In this document: piece after piece, positions 16,475 to 24,020 of the stretch
Layout: every line of letters begins with the position of its first letter
Position numbering within the stretch: position 1 is the first letter of the stretch
Source of the DNA: Bryobacteraceae bacterium
Lineage (GTDB): Bacteria; Acidobacteriota; Terriglobia; Bryobacterales; Bryobacteraceae
Direction: 5' to 3'
Length of the DNA: 28,777 nucleotides
Assembly (NCBI GenBank): GCA_030044325.1
Contig: JASHWA010000143.1
Span: 1 to 28,777 of the forward strand
Notes under the pieces: model-generated
What the model saw: the letters and a program-made list of their open reading frames with translations, nothing else
Databases searched by the model: none
What the model was told of the DNA's origin: nothing
Made by a program: the position numbers and the translations under genes

Positions 16475-16488
16475 TGAATGCTTATTCA
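16475..16488. promoter_or_regulatory. Short inverted repeat upstream of the FHA-kinase cluster
   Basis: TGAAT-GCTT-ATTCA is a 14-base element with perfect 5-bp arms in an unusually AT-rich patch. It overlaps the -35 position of the extended -10 promoter at 16499-16507, so it could be an operator. Arms this short can arise by chance. Confidence 0.3.
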
Positions 16489-16498
16489 TTTGCGTTTC

Positions 16499-16507
16499 TG
16501 CTTTAAT
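16499..16507 (+). promoter_or_regulatory. Candidate promoter of the FHA-kinase-wall synthesis cluster
   Basis: TGCTTTAAT reads as TG-n-TTTAAT, an extended -10 with 5 of 6 matches to TATAAT. It sits in the only AT-rich stretch between the preceding gene (stop at 16400) and the GTG at 16587. A second possible -10, TAAGAT, lies at 16512-16517. The leader would be about 70 bases. Confidence 0.45.
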
Positions 16508-16586
16508 GAGGTAAGATTTCTAATATCCGCGCCCTCTCGGAAACGGGTTCCGGCCTCTCAAACCGGAACGGGGAAGGAGTGCGGCA

Positions 16587-17375
16587 GTGGCACAGGCGAG
16601 CGCCGGCAGAGAGACCCGGCAGGATTTCAGCGGCCAGACGATCGTCGGCGAGTTGATCCGCAACATGGAACTGGGCCAGTTCGAAATGGCCTATACGGTT
16701 CTTCTTCCGTGCGTTTTCAGCGTCTATCTTCAGCCTGACGATCATGCGCGCCTGGCCGGAGTGTTTGCGCTGATCTCCGACGATGCGCGCCGTGCGCTCA
16801 GGCAGCGCGTTGCCGAGATGAATCGCAAGCCCGCGCGCTGGCGCACCGGAAAGAATCCGCGCGAGTACCGCATCGCGGCGCGCGACTGGGTGATCGAATT
16901 TTTCCCCGACGAAGAAGTGCCGCGCGGCGATGTCGAGATCCATTCGCAGCTCAATGAAACCGAAGCGCCCGATTTTCGCGGCACCAAGACCACGCTCACC
17001 GGGCGCGAGCCTTCGGTGACTGCGCAGCGTCGCGAAACGCGTAAATCGCCCGATCGCGTCTTTGCGCAGCTCAGCTATGAAGACGACACCGGCCCGCAGA
17101 TCTACACCATGACGCAGAACGAAATTCGCGTCGGGCGCGGCGGCAGCGATCAGCCCATGGATCTGGCGCTGTATTCGAGCGACGAAGTTTCGCGGGAGCA
17201 CCTGACGCTGCGCCGCGATCCCGCCACCGGCGCGTTTTCGATCGTCGATCGCAGCACCAATGGGACCTGGCTCGACGGGCGCAGGCTGAAGAAAGGCGTC
17301 GAAGAGCCTGTGCCTCTGCGGGCGGAAATCCGGATCGCCGAGGTGATCACCATGGTCTTCGAGGCTCGCCCATGA
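16587..17375 (+). CDS. FHA-domain protein with FhaA-like N-terminal region
   Basis: A 262-residue protein. The C-terminal FHA domain (about residues 165-262) has all phosphothreonine-binding landmarks: G183-R184 in 'IRVGRGGSDQPMD', 'SDEVSREHLTLRRD' and 'DRSTNGTWLDG'. The N-terminal 130 residues ('IVGELIRNMELGQFEMAYTVLLPCVFSVYLQPDD', then 'WVIEFFPDEEVPRGDVEIHSQL') resemble in layout the DUF3662-type domain of mycobacterial FhaA; this is a by-eye judgement. The start is GTG 16587, 7 bases after AAGGAG (16574-16579). It probably docks onto phosphorylated Thr made by the kinase two genes downstream. It is the first gene of a tight cluster and overlaps the following microprotein gene by ATGA. Confidence 0.88.
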   Translation: MAQASAGRETRQDFSGQTIVGELIRNMELGQFEMAYTVLLPCVFSVYLQPDDHARLAGVFALISDDARRALRQRVAEMNRKPARWRTGKNPREYRIAARDWVIEFFPDEEVPRGDVEIHSQLNETEAPDFRGTKTTLTGREPSVTAQRRETRKSPDRVFAQLSYEDDTGPQIYTMTQNEIRVGRGGSDQPMDLALYSSDEVSREHLTLRRDPATGAFSIVDRSTNGTWLDGRRLKKGVEEPVPLRAEIRIAEVITMVFEARP

Positions 17376-17467
17376 GATTCCTCTACGGCGCGCATATTCC
17401 CTTGGTGATCGCGTTTCTGGCGTTTGTGGTGTTGATGGTTGCGGCGGGCCGAAAGGACGCGCGATGA
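17372..17467 (+). CDS. 31-residue single-span membrane microprotein
   Basis: A 31-codon frame starts with ATG 17372 overlapping the FHA gene's stop (ATGA) and ends with TGA 17465-17467 overlapping the phosphatase ATG (again ATGA). GAGG at 17361-17364 lies 7 bases upstream. The product begins 'MRFLYGAHIP', then has one hydrophobic span ('LVIAFLAFVVLMVAAG') and a basic tail 'RKDAR', which predicts an N-out/C-in single-pass membrane peptide. The exact fit between two genes, the ribosome site and the hydrophobic-then-basic layout argue for a real gene. No family is recognised. Possible roles are a membrane partner of the phosphatase, the kinase or the SEDS fusion, or simply translational coupling. 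Confidence 0.68.
   Translation: MRFLYGAHIPLVIAFLAFVVLMVAAGRKDAR
17452..17457 (+). promoter_or_regulatory. Ribosome binding site of the phosphatase gene
   Basis: AAAGGA, 6 bases before the ATG at 17464, lies within the last codons of the microprotein frame. It fixes the phosphatase start. Confidence 0.55.
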
Positions 17468-19002
17468 AAACCGCGGCGATGTGGCGGGCCGGCGTGGCCA
17501 CCGATCTGGGGCTGCGCGAAAACAATGAAGATCGCGTGTTCGTCGATGAAGACGCGGGCGTTTTTCTGGTGGTCGACGGCATCGGAGGCCAGGCCGCCGG
17601 AGAAAAAGCGGCGGAAGTCGCCGTCGCGGTGATTTCCGATTCCCTTTCAAACGCGGAGGGTCCGCCCGAGCAGGCCGTGCGGGAAGCGATCGCGGCTGCC
17701 AACAACCGGATTTTTCATCTCGCCCGGGAAAATGAAGCCTGGCGAGGGATGGCCTGCGTGCTGACGCTGGCCGTCGCGCGCGAGGATCGCGTGACCGTCG
17801 GCCACGTCGGCGATTCGCGCCTGTATCTCGCGTGGGACGGCAAGCTGCGCAAGCTCACCTCTGATCATTCGCCCGTGGGCGAGCGCGAAGATCAGGGCGA
17901 GCTCACCGAGAGCGAAGCCATGCGTCATCCACGCCGCAACCAGGTGTTTCGAGACGTCGGTAGCCAGTTGCGCGATCCCTCCGACGAGGATTTCATTGAA
18001 GTGCGCAGCTTCCCGTTTCATCCCGACGCGGCCTTGCTGCTGTGCAGCGACGGATTGAGCGACACGCTCGCTTCCACCGAGATCAGCGCGATCGTCGACG
18101 GCTACGACGGCGATCCCGACAAGGTTTCGATGCAGCTCGTGGATGCGGCCAATCGGGCCGGAGGAAAGGATAACGTCAGCGTCATCTTTGTCCCGGGGCC
18201 GGACTTTCCGCGCTCGCGCGCGCGTTACGCGATTACGCGCGTGCGGACCCGCGCGCGCTGGCGGATTGTTGTGAGCCGCATGCTGTGGCTCGCAACGGGC
18301 GTGGTTTTGGGAATCGCGCTGTGGAACGCGCTGCCGCGCTGGCTGCCGCACCGGCCCCCGGCCAATATCGGCGTGGGCGTGATCTTCGTCAGCGCGGGCG
18401 ATCCGCAGGCGATCGTCAAAGCGGTCGCGGCCGCGCACGCGGGCGATACGGTCGAAGCGCCGGCGGGCGAATTCCTCGGCCCCATTGAACTCAAGGAGGG
18501 GATGACGCTCGTCGCGCAGAAGCCCGGCGCGACCGTTCTACGCGCCGATCCCGCCGCAACGTCAGACGCCGGCGTCGCCATCGCCGTGCGCGGCGTGCAT
18601 AAAGGACGCGTCAGCGGATTCCGCATCGTCGGCGACGAAAAATCGCCGCTTGCAGCAGGCCTGATTCTGCAAAACGCGACCATCGACATCGACGACACCG
18701 AAATCACCGGAGCGGGCGATTGCGCCGTGCATATCGAAGGCGCCTCCGCGGCCGTGCTGCGCGCGAATTTCATTCACGATAATCCCGGATGCGGCGTGTG
18801 GATCGGGCCCGACAGCACGCCGCGCCTCGCCGGCAATCGCATTGCGAATAACGGCGGAAAATCGCGGCCGGGTGTCGAAATCCATCCGCCGGCCGAGCCT
18901 TCCATCGAAAACAACATGATTACCGGCAGCGGCGCACCCGATTTCGCGGGCGTGGCCGCCGCACTCGCCGATCAGTTCCGGCGCGCGAACGTAATGGAGT
19001 GA
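17464..19002 (+). CDS. PP2C-type Ser/Thr phosphatase with extracellular beta-helix
   Basis: A 512-residue protein. Residues 1-255 form a PP2C/Stp phosphatase with metal-binding Asp residues in 'RENNEDRVFV', 'LVVDGIGGQAAGEKAAE', 'LLLCSDGLSDTL' and 'GGKDNVSVIFV', plus 'VGHVGDSRLYL'. The usual GMGTT is replaced by 'GMACVLT'. One membrane span lies at about 273-295 ('MLWLATGVVLGIALWNAL'). Residues 308-490 read as a right-handed parallel beta-helix (pectate-lyase/NosD type), with repeated turns such as 'ATIDIDDTEITGAGDCAVHIEG', 'AVLRANFIHDNPGCGVWIG' and 'PRLAGNRIANNGG'. It probably reverses phosphorylation by the neighbouring kinase, and the beta-helix may sense an external polysaccharide or wall fragment (inferred). 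It starts by ATGA overlap with the microprotein and ends 16 bases before the kinase. Confidence 0.9.
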   Translation: MKTAAMWRAGVATDLGLRENNEDRVFVDEDAGVFLVVDGIGGQAAGEKAAEVAVAVISDSLSNAEGPPEQAVREAIAAANNRIFHLARENEAWRGMACVLTLAVAREDRVTVGHVGDSRLYLAWDGKLRKLTSDHSPVGEREDQGELTESEAMRHPRRNQVFRDVGSQLRDPSDEDFIEVRSFPFHPDAALLLCSDGLSDTLASTEISAIVDGYDGDPDKVSMQLVDAANRAGGKDNVSVIFVPGPDFPRSRARYAITRVRTRARWRIVVSRMLWLATGVVLGIALWNALPRWLPHRPPANIGVGVIFVSAGDPQAIVKAVAAAHAGDTVEAPAGEFLGPIELKEGMTLVAQKPGATVLRADPAATSDAGVAIAVRGVHKGRVSGFRIVGDEKSPLAAGLILQNATIDIDDTEITGAGDCAVHIEGASAAVLRANFIHDNPGCGVWIGPDSTPRLAGNRIANNGGKSRPGVEIHPPAEPSIENNMITGSGAPDFAGVAAALADQFRRANVME

Positions 19003-19018
19003 CGGGGCGTGAACTAAC

Positions 19019-20953
19019 GTGATCCAGCTCAAACAATTCGCGCGGTACCAGATCCTGCGCAAGCTCGGGCGCAGCATGACCGATGTGTATCTCGCTTTCG
19101 ACCCCGCGGCCAACCGGCGCGTAGTGCTGAAGCTGGTGGAGCAGTCGCGCGACGAATCGACGCAGGTGATCATCGAAGCCGAGCGGCGCGGCGCGCAGAT
19201 CCAGAAGCAACTGCACGAGATCGATTCGCGCATTCTCGAAATCTACGAGATCGGCGAATGGAACGGCTGCTTTTTTGTGGCCATGGAACATTTTGAAGGG
19301 CGCAGCCTCGCGCAGATCCTCGAATCCGAGCGGCGCCTGAAACCGGAGCGCGCGGCGCGCTACGCCATCGAGGTGCTGAACCAGCTCGAGCAGTTGCACT
19401 CCTTCGTCTCCGATCTCGACGGCCACAGCCGCGCGGTGGTGCATGGCGATATCAAGCCGTCGAATATCCAGATCGGCGCGGGCGATCGCGTGCGGCTGCT
19501 CGATTTCGGCATCGCCAAGGTGATCACGTCCACGCGCAGCCTCACGCGCCACAATCTGGGCAGTCCAACGTATTGCTCGCCGGAGCGGCTGGCCAACGCG
19601 CAGGTGGACGCGCAGGCGGATCTGTGGGCGCTGGGCGTCAGCTTGTATGAAATGCTCGCCGGCTCGCTGCCGTACCAGGCGCAGAGCACGCGCAAGCTGG
19701 AAAATCTGATCCGTTCGCGAAAACCGCCGCGCGCGCTCCCCGGCGATTGCCCGCCCAAGATGCGCGCGATCATCGCCAAGGCGCTCGCAGCCGATATCGG
19801 CAGACGCTACTCGTCGGCCGCGTCGTTTGAAACGGATTTGCGCGCTTTCGTCGAGAACCGGCCTGCGGTCGCCGAAAAAGAAGCGCAGCCTTCCTGGGAT
19901 TCGAACGACACGCTCCAGAAATCGCCTCCGGCCAGACGTCCCGCGCGGGCCTTCGCGGCGAGCGCGACCGCGCGCCATTTCGCCCGTCCTGCGCTGCGGC
20001 GCAGCATTGTCAGTGGAGCCGCGTCCATCGGCGTGGGCGTGCTGCTCGGTCTGTTTCTCGTGGCGCCGATCAGTTACTGGTACAACGCGCATCGCGCCGC
20101 CCGCGCATTGCTCTCCCCCGATTTCACCACCATCAGCGTGGCCGAGATCACCGCGAACTGGAACCTGTACAAGAAGCTCGAACACGACAACAGTTTTCTC
20201 GGGCGTTTTTCGCCCATCCATACGGTGAGCGATGCGTTTCACTCGAAGCTGGTAGTCGCGGCGGACGAAGTGATCGAGCGTTATCGCAACAGCTCCGATG
20301 CGGCCGTCGCGGATTTCGACTGGCAGAAGGCGCGAACGGCTCTCGCCTACGCGCGGCAGATGAATCCGGTGGATCGCGAAGCGCACGGCAAGCTCGCGCT
20401 GTGCGACGGCTATCTCAACTTGATCCAGAATCCGGCGATGCCCAAAGCGCAGTGGAGTGAAACCGATTTCGAGATCGCCGCGACGGATCTTCCACGCTCG
20501 CCCGATCCGCACCTGGCGCTGGCGCGGCTGTACACCTACACGCTTCACAACGCCGGCAAAACCAAGAGCGAGCTCACCGAAGCGGAGCGCCGCGGATTTC
20601 GCGCTGGCCCGCGCGAGTTGAAGCAGGAGGCCGATGCCTACGTGTTTCGCGCCGAAGCGGAGCTCGGGAAAGCGCGGCAGGGTGAAGCCGGGCGAGACCA
20701 GCGGCGCTGGCTGCGCCAGGCTTTCAACGATCTCGATCGCGCCTGCGAAATTTACGAACCCATTGCGGGTTTCTCCAACGTGAATGACGCGCTCGACCAG
20801 CTCTATAAGGAGCGCGGCTCGGCCGAGGATCTGCGCGCGCAGCTCGATCCGCCGCCCGCGCCCCAACCGGCGCGGCGCGCCCCGGTGCACGTGGTCCGCC
20901 GCAGGATTCCACCCGGCAGGAACGTCGCGAGTGTGTTGCATGCCGGTCACTAA
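19019..20953 (+). CDS. Membrane Ser/Thr protein kinase (PknB-like), atypical P-loop
   Basis: A 644-residue protein starting at GTG 19019. The kinase domain spans about residues 9-275, with ATP-anchoring Lys K38 ('VVLKLVEQ'), catalytic loop 'VVHGDIKPSN' (D144), 'LDFGIAK' (D162) and activation segment 'HNLGSPTYCSPERL'. HGD replaces the usual HRD. The glycine loop is short and poor in Gly ('KLGRSMTDVYLAFD'). After a basic Ala/Arg linker there is one membrane span (about 333-355, 'SIGVGVLLGLFLVAPISYW'). The outer domain of about 285 residues is helical and TPR-like ('DREAHGKLALCDGYLNL', 'LALARLYTYTLHNAG'), with no PASTA repeats. The gene's end overlaps the next gene by 14 bases. Likely substrates are the FHA partners and the SEDS/PBP fusion, by context. 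Confidence 0.92.
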   Translation: MIQLKQFARYQILRKLGRSMTDVYLAFDPAANRRVVLKLVEQSRDESTQVIIEAERRGAQIQKQLHEIDSRILEIYEIGEWNGCFFVAMEHFEGRSLAQILESERRLKPERAARYAIEVLNQLEQLHSFVSDLDGHSRAVVHGDIKPSNIQIGAGDRVRLLDFGIAKVITSTRSLTRHNLGSPTYCSPERLANAQVDAQADLWALGVSLYEMLAGSLPYQAQSTRKLENLIRSRKPPRALPGDCPPKMRAIIAKALAADIGRRYSSAASFETDLRAFVENRPAVAEKEAQPSWDSNDTLQKSPPARRPARAFAASATARHFARPALRRSIVSGAASIGVGVLLGLFLVAPISYWYNAHRAARALLSPDFTTISVAEITANWNLYKKLEHDNSFLGRFSPIHTVSDAFHSKLVVAADEVIERYRNSSDAAVADFDWQKARTALAYARQMNPVDREAHGKLALCDGYLNLIQNPAMPKAQWSETDFEIAATDLPRSPDPHLALARLYTYTLHNAGKTKSELTEAERRGFRAGPRELKQEADAYVFRAEAELGKARQGEAGRDQRRWLRQAFNDLDRACEIYEPIAGFSNVNDALDQLYKERGSAEDLRAQLDPPPAPQPARRAPVHVVRRRIPPGRNVASVLHAGH

Positions 20954-23900
20954 AAGCTGGGAGCGGACCGTCAGCCTGAAGCTGGCGCCGCAGCCGGTTC
21001 CGATCGAAAGGCAACGCGAATTTTTCTGGCTGTTGGGCGCGGCGCTTGCCACCGCCTGCGCGCTGGCGATGGTCGCGATCGCGAAAACGCAGGAATTGCC
21101 GGGAGTCGCCGCACGGCTCGAACGCGGCGAGCTCGTCGACATCAACGCGGCCCGTAGCGTGGACGACTTTCTTCCGTTTCTTTTCGCGATTCCACAGGGA
21201 GAGGATCGCCAGCGCGCGGCCGAAAAAATCTTCACCTACGCACAATCGCACCGGCCAGTGGAAAACGACGGCGCGCTCGCGCATCTACGCGTTGGCGCTC
21301 CCATCGCCAGGATCAAGCCTCTGTTTATCGTCCGTACGGCGCGGGAATTTTATCTGGAATATGCGCAGTGGTGTGCGATTTACCTGGCATCTTTCTGGCT
21401 CGTGCATTTTCTCTGGCGGTGGCGCGGATTTCGCGGGGACCCGATGGTTCTTCCCGCCCTGCACTTGCTCACCGGGATCGGCTTGGTGCTGTCGGTAAGC
21501 CTGCGCGATCCGCTGCGCGACACGCTCGAGTTCCGCAAATTCGCCTGGGGCGCGGCGCTCGGCTGTGCACTGCTGCTGTTGCCGCTACTCCGATTTTTCC
21601 GTCATGAAGATTTCGCGCGCTGGACCTACACTCCGCTGCTGGCCGCATTCGGGCTGTTCGTTCTGCTGATGCTGCGCGGCTCGGGGCCGACCGGCAGCGA
21701 CGCGCGCGTGAATCTGGGCCCGTTTCAGCCGGTCGAGATCATCAAGATTCTTCTGGTGCTTTTTCTGGCCGGGTATTTTTCGCGCAAATGGGAGTGGCTG
21801 CGAGAGCTGCGTATCAAGCGCATTCGATTGTTATCGATTCCGCGGCCCGGCCACGTGCTCCCCGTCGCGATCGGCGTCGCCGGCGCGCTGGCGCTGTTTT
21901 TCTTTTTGAAAGACCTGGGACCCGCGCTGGTCACCGGATTCCTGTTTCTGATTCTGTTCGCGATCGCGCGCAATCGCGCCGGTCTCGCGCTCGTCGGAAT
22001 CGCCACGCTGGTCGCGGGCGTCGCAATCGGGTATCGCTACGGCCAGCCGAAAACCGTCGTCGCTCGCGTTTCCATGTGGCTATCGCCCTGGGACAACAGC
22101 GTGCGCGGCGGCGATCAGCTGGCGCATTCGCTGTGGGCATTCTCAACGGGCGGCGCATTCGGATCGGGACCCGGCTGGGGCGACCCGGCCATGATCCCCG
22201 CCGGCCACACCGATCTGGTGCTGCCCGCGATCGGCGAAGAATGGGGATTCGCGGGCGTCGCCGCGATCGGGCTGCTGTTTTTTCTGCTGCTCCAGCGCGC
22301 CTTTCGAATCGCGCTCCGCGCGCCGGATGAATTCGCGATGTTTCTCGCGCTGGGCCTGGGCGCGCTGATCGCGCTCGAAATGCTGTTGATTTCCGGCGGC
22401 GTGCTGGGCGCGATTCCGCTTTCGGGCGTCGTGTCGCCGTTCTTGAGCTCGGGCAACACGGCGATGCTCTCGAATTTTCTGATTTTCGCGATTCTCCTGG
22501 GGATTTCGAATCACACCCCGCGAGAAGCTCTCGCGCCGCATTTTCGCGTGCCGGTTCGCGTGGTTTCTTTCGCTATGGCGGCCGCGGCCCTGTTCCTGGT
22601 TTCGCGCGCGGCGTACTACCAGGTGCTGCACGACCGCGAATTCATGGTTCGCGACGCGATGATCATCCAGGAAGACGGCGTCCGCCGCCCGCAGTTCAAT
22701 CCGCGCCTGAGCTCGCTTGCTCGCCAGATTCCGCGCGGCTCGATTTACGACCGCAACGGCCTTCCTCTCGCCACCAGCGGTTGGGACGAGCTCGAAAAAC
22801 ACCGTGCCGATTACGAAAAACTGGGCGTCTCGATCGACGATGCCTGCTCGCATCTTGAAAACCGGCATTATCCGTTCGGCGCGGCGACGGTGCAGTTCCT
22901 GGGCGATTTGCGCACCGGCGAAAATTTTCACGCGAGCAACGCCTCCTTTCTCGAGCACGATCTCAACGCCCAGTTGCAGGGATATTCGGATCTGCACGAG
23001 CTCGGGGACCTGGTGCGCTATCGCCATCAGCCCGACAATCCGAAAATTCGCGATCTGCTCGCAAAGGATCGCAGCGTTCGAACCACCATCGATGCGCGGC
23101 TGCAGATGCGCGTAGTGGATCTCATGCGCGCGCGGCTGAAGCCTGCGGGGAAGAACGGCGCGGCGATCGCAATGGACCCCGCCTCCGGCGACATTCTCGC
23201 TCTCGCCAGTTTTCCGAATGACGAAGTTTTCGATCGCGCGCGCTACGGCGAATATCCGCCGGGATCGACGTTCAAACTGGTCACGGCGATCGCCGCTCTG
23301 CGCATCAATCCCAATCTGATGGATCGCAGCTATCGCTGCATTCGATTGAAGGACGGCCGCGCGGGCGCCATCGTCGAAGGCTGGCGCAAACCGATTCGCG
23401 ACGACGTGGGCGATCATCCCCACGGAGCGCTGACCATGGCCCAGGCGATCACGGTTTCCTGCAACGCGTACTTCGCGCAGCTTGGAACCTACGATGTCGG
23501 CGCGCAGGCCCTGCGCGAGACCGCCGATCTGCTCGAAATTCCCGCGGGCGACGTCGCCGAAATTCAGAAGATGATGCCGTTCGCCTCTTACGGCCAGGGT
23601 CCGGTGCTGGTGACGCCGTTCAAGATGGCGCGCGTCGCCGCCACCATCGCCAACGGCGGAGCGATGCCGCAGGGCCGCTGGGTGCTGGGCCAGGCGAACA
23701 CGCGCACGCAAGCCCCGCGCCCGATTCTCGCGCCGGAGTTGGCCGCGTTCCTCGCCGGCGCCATGCGCTCCGTCGTCATTTCCGGAACGGGGCATCGCGC
23801 GATGGCGGGACTCGACATCGCGGTCGCGGGAAAAACCGGGACCGCGCAGGTCGATGTGGGCGATCCGCACTCCTGGTTTGCGGGGTTTGCGCCGTTCGAA

Positions 23901-24017
23901 AATCCGCAGATCGCCTTCGCAGTCGTGGTGGAACACGGCGGTTACGGCGCGCAATTCGCGGCGCCGCTGGCGCGCGGAATCGTCGAAGCCGCGCGCGATC
24001 TCCAAATCCTCAGGTGA
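20940..24017 (+). CDS. SEDS (RodA/FtsW)-class B PBP fusion protein
   Basis: A 1025-residue bifunctional wall-synthesis protein. An N-terminal span (28-48) and an extracytoplasmic insert of about 95 residues (49-142) lead into the multispan SEDS glycosyltransferase (about 143-575). Its signature is 'WLSPWDNSVRGGDQLAHSLWAFSTGGAFGSG', with the conserved Asp at 385, then 'AGHTDLVLPAIGEEWGF'. After one more span ('FAMAAAALFLVSRAAYYQ') the class B PBP begins at about 598 ('PRGSIYDRNGLPLA'). Its triad is complete: S776-x-x-K779 ('PPGSTFKL'), S840-C-N ('TVSCNAYFAQ') and K965-T-G ('VAGKTGTAQV'). One chain can therefore polymerise glycan from lipid II and cross-link it. The ATG at 20940 overlaps the kinase stop by 14 bases; GTG 20931 is an alternative. 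The longer frame upstream is a kinase shadow. Confidence 0.93.
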   Translation: MPVTKSWERTVSLKLAPQPVPIERQREFFWLLGAALATACALAMVAIAKTQELPGVAARLERGELVDINAARSVDDFLPFLFAIPQGEDRQRAAEKIFTYAQSHRPVENDGALAHLRVGAPIARIKPLFIVRTAREFYLEYAQWCAIYLASFWLVHFLWRWRGFRGDPMVLPALHLLTGIGLVLSVSLRDPLRDTLEFRKFAWGAALGCALLLLPLLRFFRHEDFARWTYTPLLAAFGLFVLLMLRGSGPTGSDARVNLGPFQPVEIIKILLVLFLAGYFSRKWEWLRELRIKRIRLLSIPRPGHVLPVAIGVAGALALFFFLKDLGPALVTGFLFLILFAIARNRAGLALVGIATLVAGVAIGYRYGQPKTVVARVSMWLSPWDNSVRGGDQLAHSLWAFSTGGAFGSGPGWGDPAMIPAGHTDLVLPAIGEEWGFAGVAAIGLLFFLLLQRAFRIALRAPDEFAMFLALGLGALIALEMLLISGGVLGAIPLSGVVSPFLSSGNTAMLSNFLIFAILLGISNHTPREALAPHFRVPVRVVSFAMAAAALFLVSRAAYYQVLHDREFMVRDAMIIQEDGVRRPQFNPRLSSLARQIPRGSIYDRNGLPLATSGWDELEKHRADYEKLGVSIDDACSHLENRHYPFGAATVQFLGDLRTGENFHASNASFLEHDLNAQLQGYSDLHELGDLVRYRHQPDNPKIRDLLAKDRSVRTTIDARLQMRVVDLMRARLKPAGKNGAAIAMDPASGDILALASFPNDEVFDRARYGEYPPGSTFKLVTAIAALRINPNLMDRSYRCIRLKDGRAGAIVEGWRKPIRDDVGDHPHGALTMAQAITVSCNAYFAQLGTYDVGAQALRETADLLEIPAGDVAEIQKMMPFASYGQGPVLVTPFKMARVAATIANGGAMPQGRWVLGQANTRTQAPRPILAPELAAFLAGAMRSVVISGTGHRAMAGLDIAVAGKTGTAQVDVGDPHSWFAGFAPFENPQIAFAVVVEHGGYGAQFAAPLARGIVEAARDLQILR

Positions 24018-24020
24018 CGC

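Noticed and set aside
22143..24005. Long minus-strand frame opposite the SEDS-PBP gene
   Set aside because: It is a shadow of a gene with complete catalytic motifs.
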